Below, in pieces: positions 7,254 to 17,508 of a DNA stretch of 64,000 nt. The position numbers and the translations under genes are program-made. The number at the start of each line of letters is the position of its first letter. The stretch's first letter is position 1. Source of the DNA: Bacteroidaceae bacterium (GTDB lineage: Bacteria; Bacteroidota; Bacteroidia; Bacteroidales; Bacteroidaceae); the NCBI GenBank assembly GCA_017619585.1, contig JAFZSA010000044.1:1-64000 (forward strand), written 5' to 3'. Below the pieces are notes generated by a model that worked only from the letters and a program-made list of their open reading frames with translations, did no database searches and was not told the origin of the DNA.

Positions 7254-8788
7254 GACTTTTCCGTAAGCTTCCCCTATTCCTTTTTATTGCCATGATTACG
7301 TCTTGCCAACAAGATGGCAAGCAATTACATATTGCCTCTATGCAAGACATCAAGGAATGGATCCTACCGGAATACAGCTTGAAAAGCAGACACATACGCG
7401 AACAGATATACCAACTTGCACAAGAAGCACCTGCAATGTATGCAGATGCCTACACTACAAAATACTACAAGGAGAAAGGACGTTTCGTCTGGATTACACG
7501 ACATGGTATTGACGAAAAGGCCGACACGTTGCTTTCTTATCTAAGAAAGGTGGAGGAAGAAGGTTTCAACACCTCCAGCTTCTATGTTACCAGGATAGAA
7601 CAAGACTTACAGAACCTACGTAACAGAAAGGACAGCCCCGAAGACATCAATCAACTGATGGGGCGACTGGAGTTCAACCTGACAAAAGCCTTGCTCAGAT
7701 ATGCCACAGGACAACGCTACGGCTTTATCCAGCCTTCGCACGTTCTCAACAATATCGAGTCAGAGAAATCCTACCCAGAAGCCTCTCAGCGCCATCACTT
7801 CGGCATTCACGCAGAGATGGCTACAGACAGTTTCTACACTCACGCCCTAGAACAGGCCCGGAGCGAAGAACTGGGGACATTCCTACGCGAGATACAGCCA
7901 CAGATTCCACTTTACAAAACGCTGAAGCAGGAATACCTCTCAGCAAAAGAGAAAGGAGACACAGAACGTGCCCGCCTGGCCTGGATCAATATGGAAAGAG
8001 CACGCTGGAGATATCCCCGTCCACAAGACAAATACATATGGGTGAATCTGGCAGGCTTCCAACTCACAGCCGTAAACGAGAAGAAAGACAGCTCGTTGAC
8101 TATGCGCATCTGTGGAGGAGCTATAGCTCATAAGTCGCCCCTGCTTACAAGCAAGATTTCCAGATTGGAACTGAACCCCTATTGGAACATCCCCCCCAGC
8201 ATTATCCGTCACGAAATAGCGCCCCTCCATACAGGTGATACAGCATACTTTGCACGCCACCGGTATGAAATTATCGACAAGAAAACAGGTGGAAACGTCA
8301 ATCCCGCCTCACTCAGTTCTGCACAACTGAACAGCGGCCAATACGTTATCAGGCAGACAAATGGCGGAGGGAACTCACTGGGACGTATCATATTCCGTTT
8401 TCCCAACAATTATTCCGTTTATCTTCATGACACCAACATGCCATCGGCCTTCCGATTGGCAACGAGAGCCGTCAGTCACGGATGCATCCGTCTGGAGAAG
8501 CCATTGGATCTGGCCTTCTTCATTATGGAGGATCTGGACAGCATACAACAAGACAGAATCCGAATGGAGATAGGCAAAGCACCTGTCACACAATGGGGAA
8601 AGAGATACAGGGCCCAGAATCCACAGACAGAAGAGAAACCCAAGCATAAATTCTACCCCGTAGAATCTGGCTACTCTGTCTTCCTGGATTACTACACCCT
8701 CTACCCCAACCGGGAAGGCGTATTAGAAGAACACCCCGACAACTACCATTATGATACGGTTCTGGAAAAAGCTTTGAATAGATTTTAA
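7250..8788 (+). CDS. L,D-transpeptidase lipoprotein (YcbB/LdtD-like)
   Basis: Predicted to form 3-3 cross-links in peptidoglycan or attach molecules to it. The N terminus is a lipoprotein signal with lipobox ITSC near residue 19, so it should be membrane anchored and periplasmic. A helical scaffold region (about 30-260) precedes the YkuD catalytic domain (about 265-450), which ends with the diagnostic SHGCIR motif around residues 408-413 with the nucleophilic Cys. It is large (512 residues), like YcbB, but I see no separate peptidoglycan-binding repeat. Start is fixed by the ATGA overlap with the upstream gene. An ECF sigma gene follows after 36 bp. Confidence 0.88.
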   Translation: MRLFRKLPLFLFIAMITSCQQDGKQLHIASMQDIKEWILPEYSLKSRHIREQIYQLAQEAPAMYADAYTTKYYKEKGRFVWITRHGIDEKADTLLSYLRKVEEEGFNTSSFYVTRIEQDLQNLRNRKDSPEDINQLMGRLEFNLTKALLRYATGQRYGFIQPSHVLNNIESEKSYPEASQRHHFGIHAEMATDSFYTHALEQARSEELGTFLREIQPQIPLYKTLKQEYLSAKEKGDTERARLAWINMERARWRYPRPQDKYIWVNLAGFQLTAVNEKKDSSLTMRICGGAIAHKSPLLTSKISRLELNPYWNIPPSIIRHEIAPLHTGDTAYFARHRYEIIDKKTGGNVNPASLSSAQLNSGQYVIRQTNGGGNSLGRIIFRFPNNYSVYLHDTNMPSAFRLATRAVSHGCIRLEKPLDLAFFIMEDLDSIQQDRIRMEIGKAPVTQWGKRYRAQNPQTEEKPKHKFYPVESGYSVFLDYYTLYPNREGVLEEHPDNYHYDTVLEKALNRF

Positions 8789-8824
8789 ACCAAAGCACGT
8801 TTCCCAAGTCAAAAAGACTGAGAG

Positions 8825-9367
8825 ATGATAAACGAGACACGTATCATAACCCAGCTGAAAGACGATTCTCAGAAAGAGGCTGCCTTTAACACCCTTGTTC
8901 ACGAATACCAAGAGGTGCTCTATTGGCAGATACGTAGGCTTGTGCTCTCTCACGATGATGCTGACGACGTTCTGCAGAACACCTTCATAAAGGCTTGGAT
9001 GGCATTGGATGATTTCCGCGCGGAATCCAAAATCAGCACTTGGCTCTTCAGGATTGCCATCAACGAATCCCTGAGCTTCCTGGAAAAGAAGAAAAAAAGC
9101 ATCAGTATCTCTAGCGATGCCTTTGAAAATCTGACAAGCCAATTGATGAGCGACCCCTTCTTTGACGGCGACGAGACACAGGCACTCCTCCAGAAAGCCA
9201 TTGCCCTACTCCCTGAAAAACAAAGGGTAGTCTTTAACATGAAATACTTTCAGGAAATGAGATACGAGGACATGAGTCAGATGTTAGGAACCAGCATAGG
9301 AGCCTTGAAAGCCTCTTATCACCATGCCGTAAAAAAAATAACTGATTTTTTTCAGCAGAACGATTAA
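8825..9367 (+). CDS. ECF-type RNA polymerase sigma factor
   Basis: 180 residues with the two-domain extracytoplasmic-function layout. Region 2 lies at about 15-85, with the DADDVLQNTF core-binding/-10 helix and STWLFRIA. Region 4 lies at about 110-175, with LPEKQRVVF and a helix-turn-helix around EDMSQMLGTSIGALK. It follows the L,D-transpeptidase and precedes a single-pass membrane protein and a Spy-like periplasmic protein. This is the usual Bacteroidetes arrangement of a sigma factor with its membrane-bound control partners. Its target promoters cannot be inferred here; no ECF-type autoregulatory site was recognised upstream. Confidence 0.93.
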   Translation: MINETRIITQLKDDSQKEAAFNTLVHEYQEVLYWQIRRLVLSHDDADDVLQNTFIKAWMALDDFRAESKISTWLFRIAINESLSFLEKKKKSISISSDAFENLTSQLMSDPFFDGDETQALLQKAIALLPEKQRVVFNMKYFQEMRYEDMSQMLGTSIGALKASYHHAVKKITDFFQQND

Positions 9368-9409
9368 ACCTTTTGCATTTACACTTATCATATAAACAGA
9401 AAGCTAAAC

Positions 9410-9736
9410 ATGAGAGAATTTATGAATGAGGAAAAGTTTATAGACGAAAGATTTGGAAACGAGAATCCCTTCCGTGTTCCAGAGCACTACTTCGATGAGT
9501 TTCCTCAGCGTGTTATGAAGCGCATAGCCCAACAGAAGAGACGTCGCAAGATGATACGCTGGGGCATTGCTGCCATGATGACGGGCATAATGTTTAGTTC
9601 CGCCTTTATTATGAACAACTTCAGGCAGCAGGATGCTACACTCGAGGCTGACAACACTCAGTACATCGAGGACGCACTTGATTATAGCATGATTAACAAT
9701 ATGGAAATTGCAACCTATCTGACGGAGGCAGAATAA
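9410..9736 (+). CDS. Single-pass membrane protein, probable anti-sigma factor
   Basis: 108 residues. The N-terminal about 48 residues are cytoplasmic and charged, including FRVPEHYFDEFP and a basic stretch QQKRRRK. One transmembrane helix follows at about 50-68. About 40 residues, acidic and low in hydrophobicity, lie outside. I recognise no named domain. The position between an ECF sigma gene and a periplasmic Spy-like gene suggests it sequesters the sigma factor and receives a periplasmic signal. An alternative start four codons later (MNEEKF) is equally plausible. No zinc-binding HxxxCxxC motif is present, so it is not a ZAS-type anti-sigma factor. Confidence 0.6.
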   Translation: MREFMNEEKFIDERFGNENPFRVPEHYFDEFPQRVMKRIAQQKRRRKMIRWGIAAMMTGIMFSSAFIMNNFRQQDATLEADNTQYIEDALDYSMINNMEIATYLTEAE

Positions 9737-9741
9737 CCAAA

Positions 9742-10203
9742 ATGAAAAAGTCTTTATTATTTATCCTATTCTTGCTCTGCACAACATTAACCGTGCTGGC
9801 ACAACCCGAAAGAGGGAAGTTTAACCCAGATGAATTCCGGGCTAAACTAGAGGAGTTTATAACCAAGAAAGCCGATTTCTCTAATACCGAAGCACAGACT
9901 TTCTTCCCCATCTTTCATAAGATGAAAGAAGAACAGCGTACTTTACAGGGAGAAATGTTCAAACTAAAAAGAGACAGGAGCGAAGAAAATAATCTATCAG
10001 AGAAGGACTACGCCAACAAAATTCAGCGTATCAGCGAATTAAATGTAAAAATGGCGCAGATTCAGGAGTCCTACTACAAGAAGATGTACAAAGCAGTACC
10101 TGCACAGAAAGTTTACAAAGCCATGTTGGCAGAAGACATCTTCCACCGTATGATGCTCCGCCAAATGGATCAAAGAAGAAGAGATAATCATCACAAGAAA
10201 TAA
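9742..10203 (+). CDS. Periplasmic Spy/CpxP-like protein
   Basis: 153 residues with a Sec signal peptide ending VLAQ near 20, then an almost entirely alpha-helical, highly charged mature chain rich in Lys, Glu, Gln and Met. This resembles Spy/CpxP/CnrX-type periplasmic chaperone-sensors, although no exact LTxxQ motif is visible. It starts 5 bp after the putative anti-sigma gene, so it is in the same operon and likely acts as the periplasmic sensor or chaperone arm of that system. The C terminus is basic with histidines (RRRDNHHKK), which could bind metal. A strong terminator follows. Confidence 0.65.
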   Translation: MKKSLLFILFLLCTTLTVLAQPERGKFNPDEFRAKLEEFITKKADFSNTEAQTFFPIFHKMKEEQRTLQGEMFKLKRDRSEENNLSEKDYANKIQRISELNVKMAQIQESYYKKMYKAVPAQKVYKAMLAEDIFHRMMLRQMDQRRRDNHHKK

Positions 10204-10263
10204 AAGGCTTGGTCTCATCGCTTTAAAAACCTGCCAATCATTCAAATTTAATTATGATGAAAA

Positions 10264-10301
10264 GGGGGTGTGTCAGGAACAGGCACACCCCCTCAGTTTT
10301 T
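10264..10301. terminator. Bidirectional terminator between the sigma operon and mazG
   Basis: GGGGGTGTG (10264-10272) pairs with CACACCCCC (10284-10292). The plus strand has a T tract at 10297-10301, and the minus strand reads CCCCCTTTTC after the stem. It serves the two converging genes. Confidence 0.85.
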
Positions 10302-11094
10302 ATTGTTGCTTCTCCTTGCTTTTCGCTTCATTCCATAACTCATCCATCTGAGCCAGCGTCATATCCTGCAGCAGCAAGCCCATTTCCTTGGCTTTCTGCT
10401 CTACGTAATTAAAGCGATAGATGAATTTCTGATTCGTATGCTCAAGGGCATTGTCTGGGTTCAGATGATAAAGACGGGCTGCATTTATTACGCTAAAGAG
10501 GAAATCACCCAGTTCTGCCGTCTGCTTCTCCTTGTTATCCTCTTGACAGAGCTCAGCTTCCAACTCTCCCAGTTCCTCGTGTACCTTCTGCCAGACATCC
10601 TCTTTCTTGTCCCAGTCGAAGCCTACATTCCTGGCCTTGTCCTGTATGCGATAGGCTTTGATCAGCGAAGGCAAAGCATCAGGCACACCTGAAAGAACCG
10701 TCTTGTTACCATCTTTCTCCTTCTGCTTTATCTTCTCCCAGTTCTCCACCACATCACCTGCAGTCTTGGCAACAGCATCACCATAGACATGCGGATGACG
10801 GAATATCAGTTTATCGCAGAGTTTATTGCACACATCGGCAATGTCAAACGACTCACTTTCGCTACCAATCTTGGCATAGAATACCACATGCAGCAAGACA
10901 TCACCAAGCTCCTTGCAGATATTCTTCTCATCACGCTTCATCAAAGCATCACAGAGCTCAAAGGTTTCCTCTATCGTATTGGGACGCAAGCTCTCGTAAG
11001 TCTGTTTTCTGTCCCAGGGACACTTTTCCCTAAGGTCGTCCATCACATCCAACAATCTGCCGAATGCTGCCAATTTCTCTTCTTTTGTATGCAT
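10300..11094 (-). CDS. mazG: Nucleoside triphosphate pyrophosphohydrolase MazG
   Basis: Hydrolyses (d)NTPs to the monophosphate and PPi as a house-cleaning enzyme. The ATG at 11094 gives 264 residues, the normal two-domain MazG size. An earlier in-frame ATG at 11184 would lie upstream of the gene's own -7 box and is rejected. The first all-alpha domain carries CPWDRKQT and the metal motif EETFE; the second repeats it as [10 protein letters not shown]. It converges on the sigma operon and is divergent from valS. Confidence 0.93.
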   Translation of the reverse strand: MHTKEEKLAAFGRLLDVMDDLREKCPWDRKQTYESLRPNTIEETFELCDALMKRDEKNICKELGDVLLHVVFYAKIGSESESFDIADVCNKLCDKLIFRHPHVYGDAVAKTAGDVVENWEKIKQKEKDGNKTVLSGVPDALPSLIKAYRIQDKARNVGFDWDKKEDVWQKVHEELGELEAELCQEDNKEKQTAELGDFLFSVINAARLYHLNPDNALEHTNQKFIYRFNYVEQKAKEMGLLLQDMTLAQMDELWNEAKSKEKQQ

Positions 11095-11119
11095 TATTCT
11101 TATTTCCGATATTTGACGG

Positions 11120-11127
11120 CAAAGATA
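11120..11127 (-). promoter_or_regulatory. mazG promoter -7 box
   Basis: TATCTTTG on the minus strand, 25 bp upstream of the mazG ATG at 11094. It sits back to back with the valS promoter in a 114-bp divergent gap. Confidence 0.65.
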
Positions 11128-11169
11128 CAATTTTTTATCCACCTGCACCTCAACTTGAAATATTTTTTG

Positions 11170-11177
11170 TACCTTTG
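11170..11177 (+). promoter_or_regulatory. valS promoter -7 box
   Basis: TACCTTTG after a T-rich run, 31 bp upstream of the valS ATG at 11209. No T-box or other leader structure was seen. Confidence 0.65.
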
Positions 11178-11208
11178 CAGCCAATTAAGAAAGACAATAC
11201 ATTATAAT

Positions 11209-13902
11209 ATGGAATTAGCAACAAAATATGCTCCCAACGATGTAGAAGCTAAGTGGTACCAGTACTGGTTGGACAACAAACTGTTCAGCAGCAAACCCGA
11301 CGGACGTGAGCCCTATACCATTGTCATTCCCCCACCAAATGTGACGGGAGTGCTGCACATGGGTCACATGCTCAACAATACCATACAGGACATCCTTGTA
11401 CGCAAGGCACGTCTGGATGGCAAGAATGCATGCTGGGTACCCGGAACCGACCATGCCTCTATTGCTACAGAGGCCAAGGTGGTTAACAAGCTGGCTTCAC
11501 AAGGAATCAAGAAGCGTGACCTTACACGCGAGCAGTTTCTGGAGCATGCTTGGGATTGGACACACGAGCACGGAGGCATCATCCTGAAGCAGCTGAGACG
11601 TCTGGGCGCATCTTGCGACTGGGACCGCACAGCTTTCACCATGGATGAAGCACGCAGCGAGAGTGTCCTGAAGGTATTCTGCGACCTTTATGACAAGGGC
11701 CTCATCTATCGTGGCCTTCGTATGGTCAACTGGGATCCTAAGGCTCAGACAGTACTTTCAACCGAGGAGGTTATCTACAGAGACGAGAAGAGCCACCTGT
11801 TCCATTTGAAGTATTATGTGGCTGACAATGCGCCCGTCAATTTTGTTGACGGGGATGGCAATATCATCCACAAGGATGAGAAAGGCTACTATGCCGTTGT
11901 TGCTACCACACGTCCTGAGACCATTATGGGCGATACCGCTATGTGTATCAACCCCAAGGACCCCAAGAACCAGTGGTTGCGCGGTCATAAGGTAATCGTG
12001 CCATTGGTAAACCGTGTAATTCCCGTTATTGAAGACCGTTATGTAGATGTAGAATTCGGAACAGGCTGTCTGAAGGTTACACCTGCACACGATATAAATG
12101 ACTACCAGTTGGGTAAGACCCACAATCTGGAGACAATTGACATCTTCAATCCCGATGGTACCATCAGCGACCAGAGTACGCTCTACATAGGAATGGACCG
12201 CATGGATGTCCGCAAGCAGATTTCCAAGGACTTGCAGGATGCAGGCCTGATGGAGAAGATTGAGGATTACGAGAACAAGGTAGGTTATAGCGAGCGCAAT
12301 CAGGATACTGCCGTAGAGCCCCGTCTCTGCAAGCAGTGGTTCCTCTCTATGAAGCACTTTGCCGACATTGCCCTGCCCCCAGTACTCGAGGGTAAGATTA
12401 AGTTCTATCCCACTAAGTATGTTACCACCTACAAGAATTGGTTAGAGAACATCCAGGATTGGTGTATCTCTCGTCAGCTTTGGTGGGGACACCGCATTCC
12501 TGCCTACTTCATCAATGGCAACGAGGAAGAAGAAGAGCGCTTCGTGGTTGCTCTCTCTAAAGAAGAAGCCCTGAAGAAGGCTCAGGAGAAGTATGGCAAG
12601 GACATCACAATAGACATGCTCTCACAGGACGAGGATGCCCTTGACACTTGGTTCTCCAGCTGGCTTTGGCCCATATCTCTGTTTGACGGCATCAACAATC
12701 CCGGCAACGAGGAGATTAAGTACTACTACCCCACCAGCGACCTTGTAACAGGTCCGGATATCATCTTCTTCTGGGTAGCCCGTATGATTATGGCAGGCGA
12801 GGAATATCTGAAGGACGTTCCTTTCCGTAATGTATATTTCACAGGTATCGTACGCGATGAGATTGGCCGTAAGATGTCCAAGAGTCTTGGCAACTCACCT
12901 GACCCTATTGGTCTTATCGAGAAGTACGGAGCTGATGGCGTACGTATGGGTATGCTCCTTGCCGCTCCTGCCGGAAACGATATTCTCTTCAAGGAAGACC
13001 TCTGCCAGCAGGGTGCAGCTTTCTGTAATAAGATCTGGAATGCCTTCCGTCTGGTGAAGGGTTGGGAGAAGGCCGACATTGCTCAGCCAGAAGCCAACAA
13101 GAAAGCCATTGCCTGGATGCAAGCCGTCATTCGCTCATCAGTAGCAGAAATCAACGATCTCTATAGCAAGTACCGCCTCAACGAGGCTCTGATGACAGCA
13201 TTCAAGCTTTTCACCGATGAATTCTCAGGCTGGTACCTTGAAATGATTAAGCCAGCTTACCAAGCTCCTATCGATGCTGCCACATTGCAGGCAACATTGG
13301 ATATCTTTGAGCAGTTGATGAAGATTATCCACCCCTTCATGCCTTTCATCACAGAAGAGTTGTATCAGCACATTGCTGAGCGTAAGGAGGGTGACAGCAT
13401 TATGGTCAGCACCCTGAAGCTGGATGCTCCCAGCAAGGCAGATGCTGAGTTGATTGCTCAGTTCGAGCACGCCAAGCAGGTTATCTCCGGCGTTCGTGCC
13501 ATTCGTCAGAGCAAGAACATCTCACCCCGTGAGCCACTGAAGTTGGAGGCACCCACAGGCGTTGACAACACCACATGGGCAGATACCATTCAGAAGTTAG
13601 CAGGGCTCTCTGAGATTGCCGTTGTTGAGAAGAAGAGCGAGGGCACACAATCCTTCCTCATTGGCACTGAAGAATATGCCGTTCCTCTGGGTAACCTCAT
13701 CGATGCAGCAGCAGAGATTGAAAAGGCAGAGACCGAGATCAAACGTCTGCAAGGCTTTATGATGGGCATCCAGAAGAAGCTTCAGAACGAGCGCTTCGTA
13801 CAGAATGCTCCTGCCCAGGTTGTAGAACTGGAGCGCAAGAAACTATCTGATGCAGAAAGCAAGATTGCCGCTCTGCAGGAGACCATCAATTCCCTGAAAT
13901 AA
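11209..13902 (+). CDS. valS: Valyl-tRNA synthetase
   Basis: Class I aminoacyl-tRNA synthetase that charges tRNA-Val. It gives 897 residues from the ATG at 11209; the longer frame upstream overlaps mazG and is not used. Signatures are [13 protein letters not shown] with the HIGH-type motif HMGH at residues 50-53, KMSKS at about 555-559, a CP1 editing domain between them, an anticodon-binding helical domain (about 650-800) and a C-terminal coiled-coil arm (last about 65 residues) typical of ValRS. It is monocistronic, with a terminator about 80 bp after the stop. Confidence 0.97.
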   Translation: MELATKYAPNDVEAKWYQYWLDNKLFSSKPDGREPYTIVIPPPNVTGVLHMGHMLNNTIQDILVRKARLDGKNACWVPGTDHASIATEAKVVNKLASQGIKKRDLTREQFLEHAWDWTHEHGGIILKQLRRLGASCDWDRTAFTMDEARSESVLKVFCDLYDKGLIYRGLRMVNWDPKAQTVLSTEEVIYRDEKSHLFHLKYYVADNAPVNFVDGDGNIIHKDEKGYYAVVATTRPETIMGDTAMCINPKDPKNQWLRGHKVIVPLVNRVIPVIEDRYVDVEFGTGCLKVTPAHDINDYQLGKTHNLETIDIFNPDGTISDQSTLYIGMDRMDVRKQISKDLQDAGLMEKIEDYENKVGYSERNQDTAVEPRLCKQWFLSMKHFADIALPPVLEGKIKFYPTKYVTTYKNWLENIQDWCISRQLWWGHRIPAYFINGNEEEEERFVVALSKEEALKKAQEKYGKDITIDMLSQDEDALDTWFSSWLWPISLFDGINNPGNEEIKYYYPTSDLVTGPDIIFFWVARMIMAGEEYLKDVPFRNVYFTGIVRDEIGRKMSKSLGNSPDPIGLIEKYGADGVRMGMLLAAPAGNDILFKEDLCQQGAAFCNKIWNAFRLVKGWEKADIAQPEANKKAIAWMQAVIRSSVAEINDLYSKYRLNEALMTAFKLFTDEFSGWYLEMIKPAYQAPIDAATLQATLDIFEQLMKIIHPFMPFITEELYQHIAERKEGDSIMVSTLKLDAPSKADAELIAQFEHAKQVISGVRAIRQSKNISPREPLKLEAPTGVDNTTWADTIQKLAGLSEIAVVEKKSEGTQSFLIGTEEYAVPLGNLIDAAAEIEKAETEIKRLQGFMMGIQKKLQNERFVQNAPAQVVELERKKLSDAESKIAALQETINSLK

Positions 13903-13983
13903 TAGAAGCTTGGAAAGTTTTTATAAAGCAAGCTCTACTACAGATCAATTTTGAATTTTGAACTTTGAACTTTGAATAAAAAA

Positions 13984-14009
13984 GCGGATGATTTCTCATC
14001 CGCTTTTTT
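13984..14009. terminator. Terminator after valS, also usable from the other side
   Basis: GCGGATGA (13984-13991), loop TTTC, TCATCCGC (13996-14003), then TTTTTT. On the minus strand the stem is followed by an A/T run, so it can also end the five-gene operon that converges from the right. Confidence 0.88.
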
Positions 14010-14012
14010 ATG

Positions 14013-15341
14013 CTATATCTGTGTAAACTTACCACTATGCCATTCCTCCATCGTCTTCACAATCTCTAAGGATATCTTCTCACCAATGTAGGCCAGCTTA
14101 TTTTGATTAACTGACTTAACGAAGGAAGCAATCATACCACGAATACCTTCACCCTCCAATTGATAGAAGAACCGCTTATTCTGAGACTGATTCTCTGTAC
14201 GGACTTCGAAATAGTCTGTTTTCCACCATGGAGCAGGCACATAGATGTAGCCCTTAGTTCCACCGATGATGAGTTCGCCTTCTGCTTTCACGCCTTTACC
14301 CACTTTGATAGAAGCAACAGCGTGAGGGAAAGTCCAATCTATCTTGGTAAAGGTATCAAAATCGTCATTACCTGGGAGAAGTCTGGAAACAATACGTTTT
14401 TCCAAGCAATCAGTTCCTAAAAGTTGGAAAACAGGCAGCATGGCAGTAGGTCCCCAAGCAGTAATACTATTCCATGTATACTGCATCTCTTTCTTCGTCA
14501 AGTCGTCTTGCAGACTTGTGCATACTGCATCAACACTTACAACGTCACCGATTTTGCCAGTCTTAACCATCAATATCATACGGGCATATGCAGTACTGTA
14601 GGCTGTCTTAATACCAGCATAGAGCACACATCCGTTTTTGTCGGCCATCTCAAAAAGTTCCTTAGCCTGAGCATGATTAAGAGTCAGAGGCGATTCATAG
14701 AGAACGTGTTTTTTCTGCTGTAGAGCATATTTAATCTGTTCATAGTGCTTTGTTGGATGCGAGCGAATGAAAAGAGCATCGGAATCGTGTACCAAATCCT
14801 GGAAGGAAGTGTATGCCGGGGCGTTCTCCAAGCCTTCCTTTCCCAACATGGGATCCATAGTCAGATACCCGATTACATTTATGCCATTAACATTCTTACA
14901 CTCCAAAGCAAACTTATTGATAACATCCGTATCACCAACAAGCCCCAAACGAAGAGCATTCTCCTTGCTGCGAATCTCAGTACTAGACACGCCTTGTGTA
15001 CGGTCTAGGTAAACCACTTCGCAATACTCCTTTAGATAATCGAAAACTCCTACCCAATCGGACCCGACCGTGAAGATATCAACGCCATACTTCTGTATGT
15101 CATCTATCTTCTGACCTTCATATTGCTCTATGACAATCTTGTCGGCCAGACCTGTAGCACGCACAGCCTCTATGCGCTCCATCAATGACTGTTGCACATT
15201 GATTTTACCACGTGATATATCAAAATCATCGCTTGTAACACCAACAATGAGGTAGTCACCCAGCGCCTTTGCACGTTCTAGGAGACGTATATGCCCAAAG
15301 TGGAGCAAGTCGTAGGTCCCATAGGTAATGACTTTCTTCAT
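14013..15341 (-). CDS. Cytidylyltransferase fused to a Gfo/Idh/MocA-like domain
   Basis: 442 residues in two parts. Residues 1-130 are a glycerol-3-phosphate cytidylyltransferase (TagD)-like nucleotidyltransferase. They have the HxGH motif HFGH at 14-17 and the late signature [11 protein letters not shown] at 114-124, and should couple CTP to a small phosphorylated alcohol. Residues about 132-442 look like a Gfo/Idh/MocA oxidoreductase with a Rossmann-type start (LGLVGDTDV). However, the usual EKP triad is ESP (216-218), so the catalytic Lys is replaced and the glycine motif is irregular. The oxidoreductase half may therefore be non-catalytic or use a different mechanism. The start overlaps the aminotransferase stop by 4 bases; it is last in the operon. 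Confidence 0.75.
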   Translation of the reverse strand: MKKVITYGTYDLLHFGHIRLLERAKALGDYLIVGVTSDDFDISRGKINVQQSLMERIEAVRATGLADKIVIEQYEGQKIDDIQKYGVDIFTVGSDWVGVFDYLKEYCEVVYLDRTQGVSSTEIRSKENALRLGLVGDTDVINKFALECKNVNGINVIGYLTMDPMLGKEGLENAPAYTSFQDLVHDSDALFIRSHPTKHYEQIKYALQQKKHVLYESPLTLNHAQAKELFEMADKNGCVLYAGIKTAYSTAYARMILMVKTGKIGDVVSVDAVCTSLQDDLTKKEMQYTWNSITAWGPTAMLPVFQLLGTDCLEKRIVSRLLPGNDDFDTFTKIDWTFPHAVASIKVGKGVKAEGELIIGGTKGYIYVPAPWWKTDYFEVRTENQSQNKRFFYQLEGEGIRGMIASFVKSVNQNKLAYIGEKISLEIVKTMEEWHSGKFTQI

Positions 15342-16426
15342 AGGAGTCCTCTTTTCTGTAAATCTTTGAATGCGTTGATTAGGGTTGTATTGTCATCTTT
15401 GGTAAGGCAGCCCATGTGTCCAACACGGAAAATCTTGTCAGCCATATCACCGCCATTCGGGCATATCCAAATCCGATACTCGTCCTTGAGAATCTTGAAT
15501 ATCTCATATGCGTTAGCATGAAGGGGGTGTAGAGGTGTCACACCGTTGGCAGGACTTTCAGATACCAATTCGAAAGGCAAATCGCTGATGCGGCTACGGA
15601 AATCCTGTGCCTGTTCTGAACAACGCTGTACCTCGGCATCAACACCACCATTGGCATCAATCTGGCGGAGGCGAGCATTAATTTGTATAAGGGTCTGTAC
15701 TGCAGGAGTAAAAGGTGTCTGGCCGCGTTCTCCATTCTTAAGAGCCAGTTTCAGATCCAGATACATACACATAGGATTATGACTATAAACACGTTCCACT
15801 GCTTCTGGAGAGAGCACTACAAGCGAAACTCCTGGAGGACAAGCCAATGCTTTCTGAGAACCTGTTATCATAGCACCTACATTCCATTCCTTCATATTGA
15901 AGGGGTCGCACATAAATGAACTGATAGTGTCGGCCACCAAGAAAATGTGGTTACGGCGACAGAAATCCGAAATCATGGGCATGTCATAGAGTACACCGGT
16001 AGAGGTCTCGTGCATGTTTACCAAAAAACCTGTATAGTCCTGACCCTCAAAAGGAGCCAGATGCTCTGCCTTGAGAGCCTCGCCATGCTTCAGCTTGATA
16101 GTAGTATGACTGATATGATAGAGCTCAGCCATTTGTTCAAAGCGCTCACCGAAGCTACCTCCGTTTACCACAATCAGTTTATCTTCCTGGGTAAAACAGT
16201 TTATAAGTGCTGCTTCCATAGAACCGGTTCCTGATGTGGTCATGAAGCAAACGCGAGCATTCTCATCAGCCTTGGCAAATTTCTTCACCAGCCTTTCGTT
16301 CTCCAACATCAGTTCAGAAAACTCCGGCGTACGGAAATAAGGCACTTGCAGTTTGCCTATGGCACGTACTTCTTCAGAGGATTGAACAGGTCCTACGGTA
16401 AAGTTCAAAAAAGATGTCTCAATCAT
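15338..16426 (-). CDS. Class V PLP-dependent aminotransferase
   Basis: 362 residues, full length for the class V fold that includes alanine-glyoxylate, serine-pyruvate and 2-aminoethylphosphonate (PhnW) transaminases. Visible features are the N-terminal TVGPV loop, the [11 protein letters not shown] cofactor loop, VADTISS with the PLP-pyridine Asp, and [11 protein letters not shown] with the Schiff-base Lys. Substrate cannot be assigned from sequence. No PEP mutase or phosphonopyruvate decarboxylase is in the window, so a phosphonate role is unproven. It is fourth in the operon, 26 bp after the flippase-like gene and overlapping the cytidylyltransferase fusion. The context suggests that it makes the amino group of a small activated headgroup. 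Confidence 0.8.
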   Translation of the reverse strand: MIETSFLNFTVGPVQSSEEVRAIGKLQVPYFRTPEFSELMLENERLVKKFAKADENARVCFMTTSGTGSMEAALINCFTQEDKLIVVNGGSFGERFEQMAELYHISHTTIKLKHGEALKAEHLAPFEGQDYTGFLVNMHETSTGVLYDMPMISDFCRRNHIFLVADTISSFMCDPFNMKEWNVGAMITGSQKALACPPGVSLVVLSPEAVERVYSHNPMCMYLDLKLALKNGERGQTPFTPAVQTLIQINARLRQIDANGGVDAEVQRCSEQAQDFRSRISDLPFELVSESPANGVTPLHPLHANAYEIFKILKDEYRIWICPNGGDMADKIFRVGHMGCLTKDDNTTLINAFKDLQKRGLL

Positions 16427-16452
16427 TTTTATTTTGTGAAAATATAATATCG

Positions 16453-17508
16453 TTATTCGTATTTACCTTTATGTTTAACTTTTATCAGAGCAATGCCGAT
16501 GGCACCCCATACAATCTGGCGTACACGGGCGATGATGCTGACGAAGATACCAATCTCACCAGTCAAGCCCAATGCTTGTGTTGATACGGCATAGCCTAAT
16601 TCCTGTACACCCAATTGCAAGGGCAGGAAACCAATAATGTTGGCGCACCATGATGTGATAGCCTCCACCAGGATACAATGCAAAAAGAGGAGCGTGTAGC
16701 CTGAGAAACCACCTCCCTCGTCTTTACCGAAGAGGATAAGCATAAACATCACCTCAAATCCAAGCATGAGGCGTGCTACATATTCTAAGATGAGTGAACG
16801 ATAGAAGGCACTGCTGTTCTGACTTTGCAGGGCTGCTATTTGCTGGTCCACATTCTTAAGCGTATCGATGTGACGTTCCAAGAAGTTTCTACTCCAATTC
16901 TTAAGTCCTGGAATCTTTCCTATCCACCCGATAATCTTTACCGTTATACCTCTACGATATCCTATAGAGAAAAAGTAGAATCCGGCTATACAAAATAGAG
17001 CCAAGAATATGAGGGCAATACCAATTCCCCAGTCCATGGGTAAATGGTCGCCTGCCAACACAAGACCAATATACAGGAAAATCGAAGTGAACCAAAACCA
17101 GAAATGTGAATAGATGTGCATCATCGAATAAAGGATTACCGATGAAGTAGCGTGAGCCTTGGAGGTATCCTTTGTTAGCTCTAAGATACGATAGGGTTCT
17201 CCTCCGAGCCCTCCCATTGGAGTTGTATTGTTGAGAGCATATCCACTTATGGTGAGACGGAAGATTCGCCATAGGCTGACATGCTCATCAGGTTCAAGGT
17301 TGTGCTTGATTATCTCGCGCCAAGCTAAAGCATTGACGAAGTAGATAAGAATCCATACCGTCAATATGGGAATCATCCAATATCCTGCTTTTAGAATCAT
17401 TCCCCATAAATCGCGGAAGTCCACGTCAAAGGTGAAAATCATGATGATAACCATCACGATTCCCAGCAGGAACAAGAAGTCGTTTATTCTTTTTTTGGTA
17501 ATTTTCAT
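16453..17508 (-). CDS. LPG-synthase-TM / UPF0104 flippase-like membrane protein
   Basis: 351 residues with about eight hydrophobic segments and a basic C terminus. The family pattern [10 protein letters not shown] is present near residues 98-107 and [22 protein letters not shown] in the C-terminal third. This is the membrane domain shared with the flippase part of MprF, without the lysyl-transferase domain. Related stand-alone proteins are thought to move lipids or lipid-linked compounds across the inner membrane. Its start overlaps the CDP-alcohol phosphatidyltransferase stop by 4 bases. This supports a joint role in exporting the lipid made by that enzyme. Substrate is unknown. Confidence 0.8.
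   Translation of the reverse strand: MKITKKRINDFLFLLGIVMVIIMIFTFDVDFRDLWGMILKAGYWMIPILTVWILIYFVNALAWREIIKHNLEPDEHVSLWRIFRLTISGYALNNTTPMGGLGGEPYRILELTKDTSKAHATSSVILYSMMHIYSHFWFWFTSIFLYIGLVLAGDHLPMDWGIGIALIFLALFCIAGFYFFSIGYRRGITVKIIGWIGKIPGLKNWSRNFLERHIDTLKNVDQQIAALQSQNSSAFYRSLILEYVARLMLGFEVMFMLILFGKDEGGGFSGYTLLFLHCILVEAITSWCANIIGFLPLQLGVQELGYAVSTQALGLTGEIGIFVSIIARVRQIVWGAIGIALIKVKHKGKYE

Noticed and set aside
10789..11208. 140-residue N-terminal extension of valS in the same frame
   Set aside because: It runs antisense through mazG and upstream of the valS -7 box at 11170-11177; family N terminus fits the ATG at 11209.
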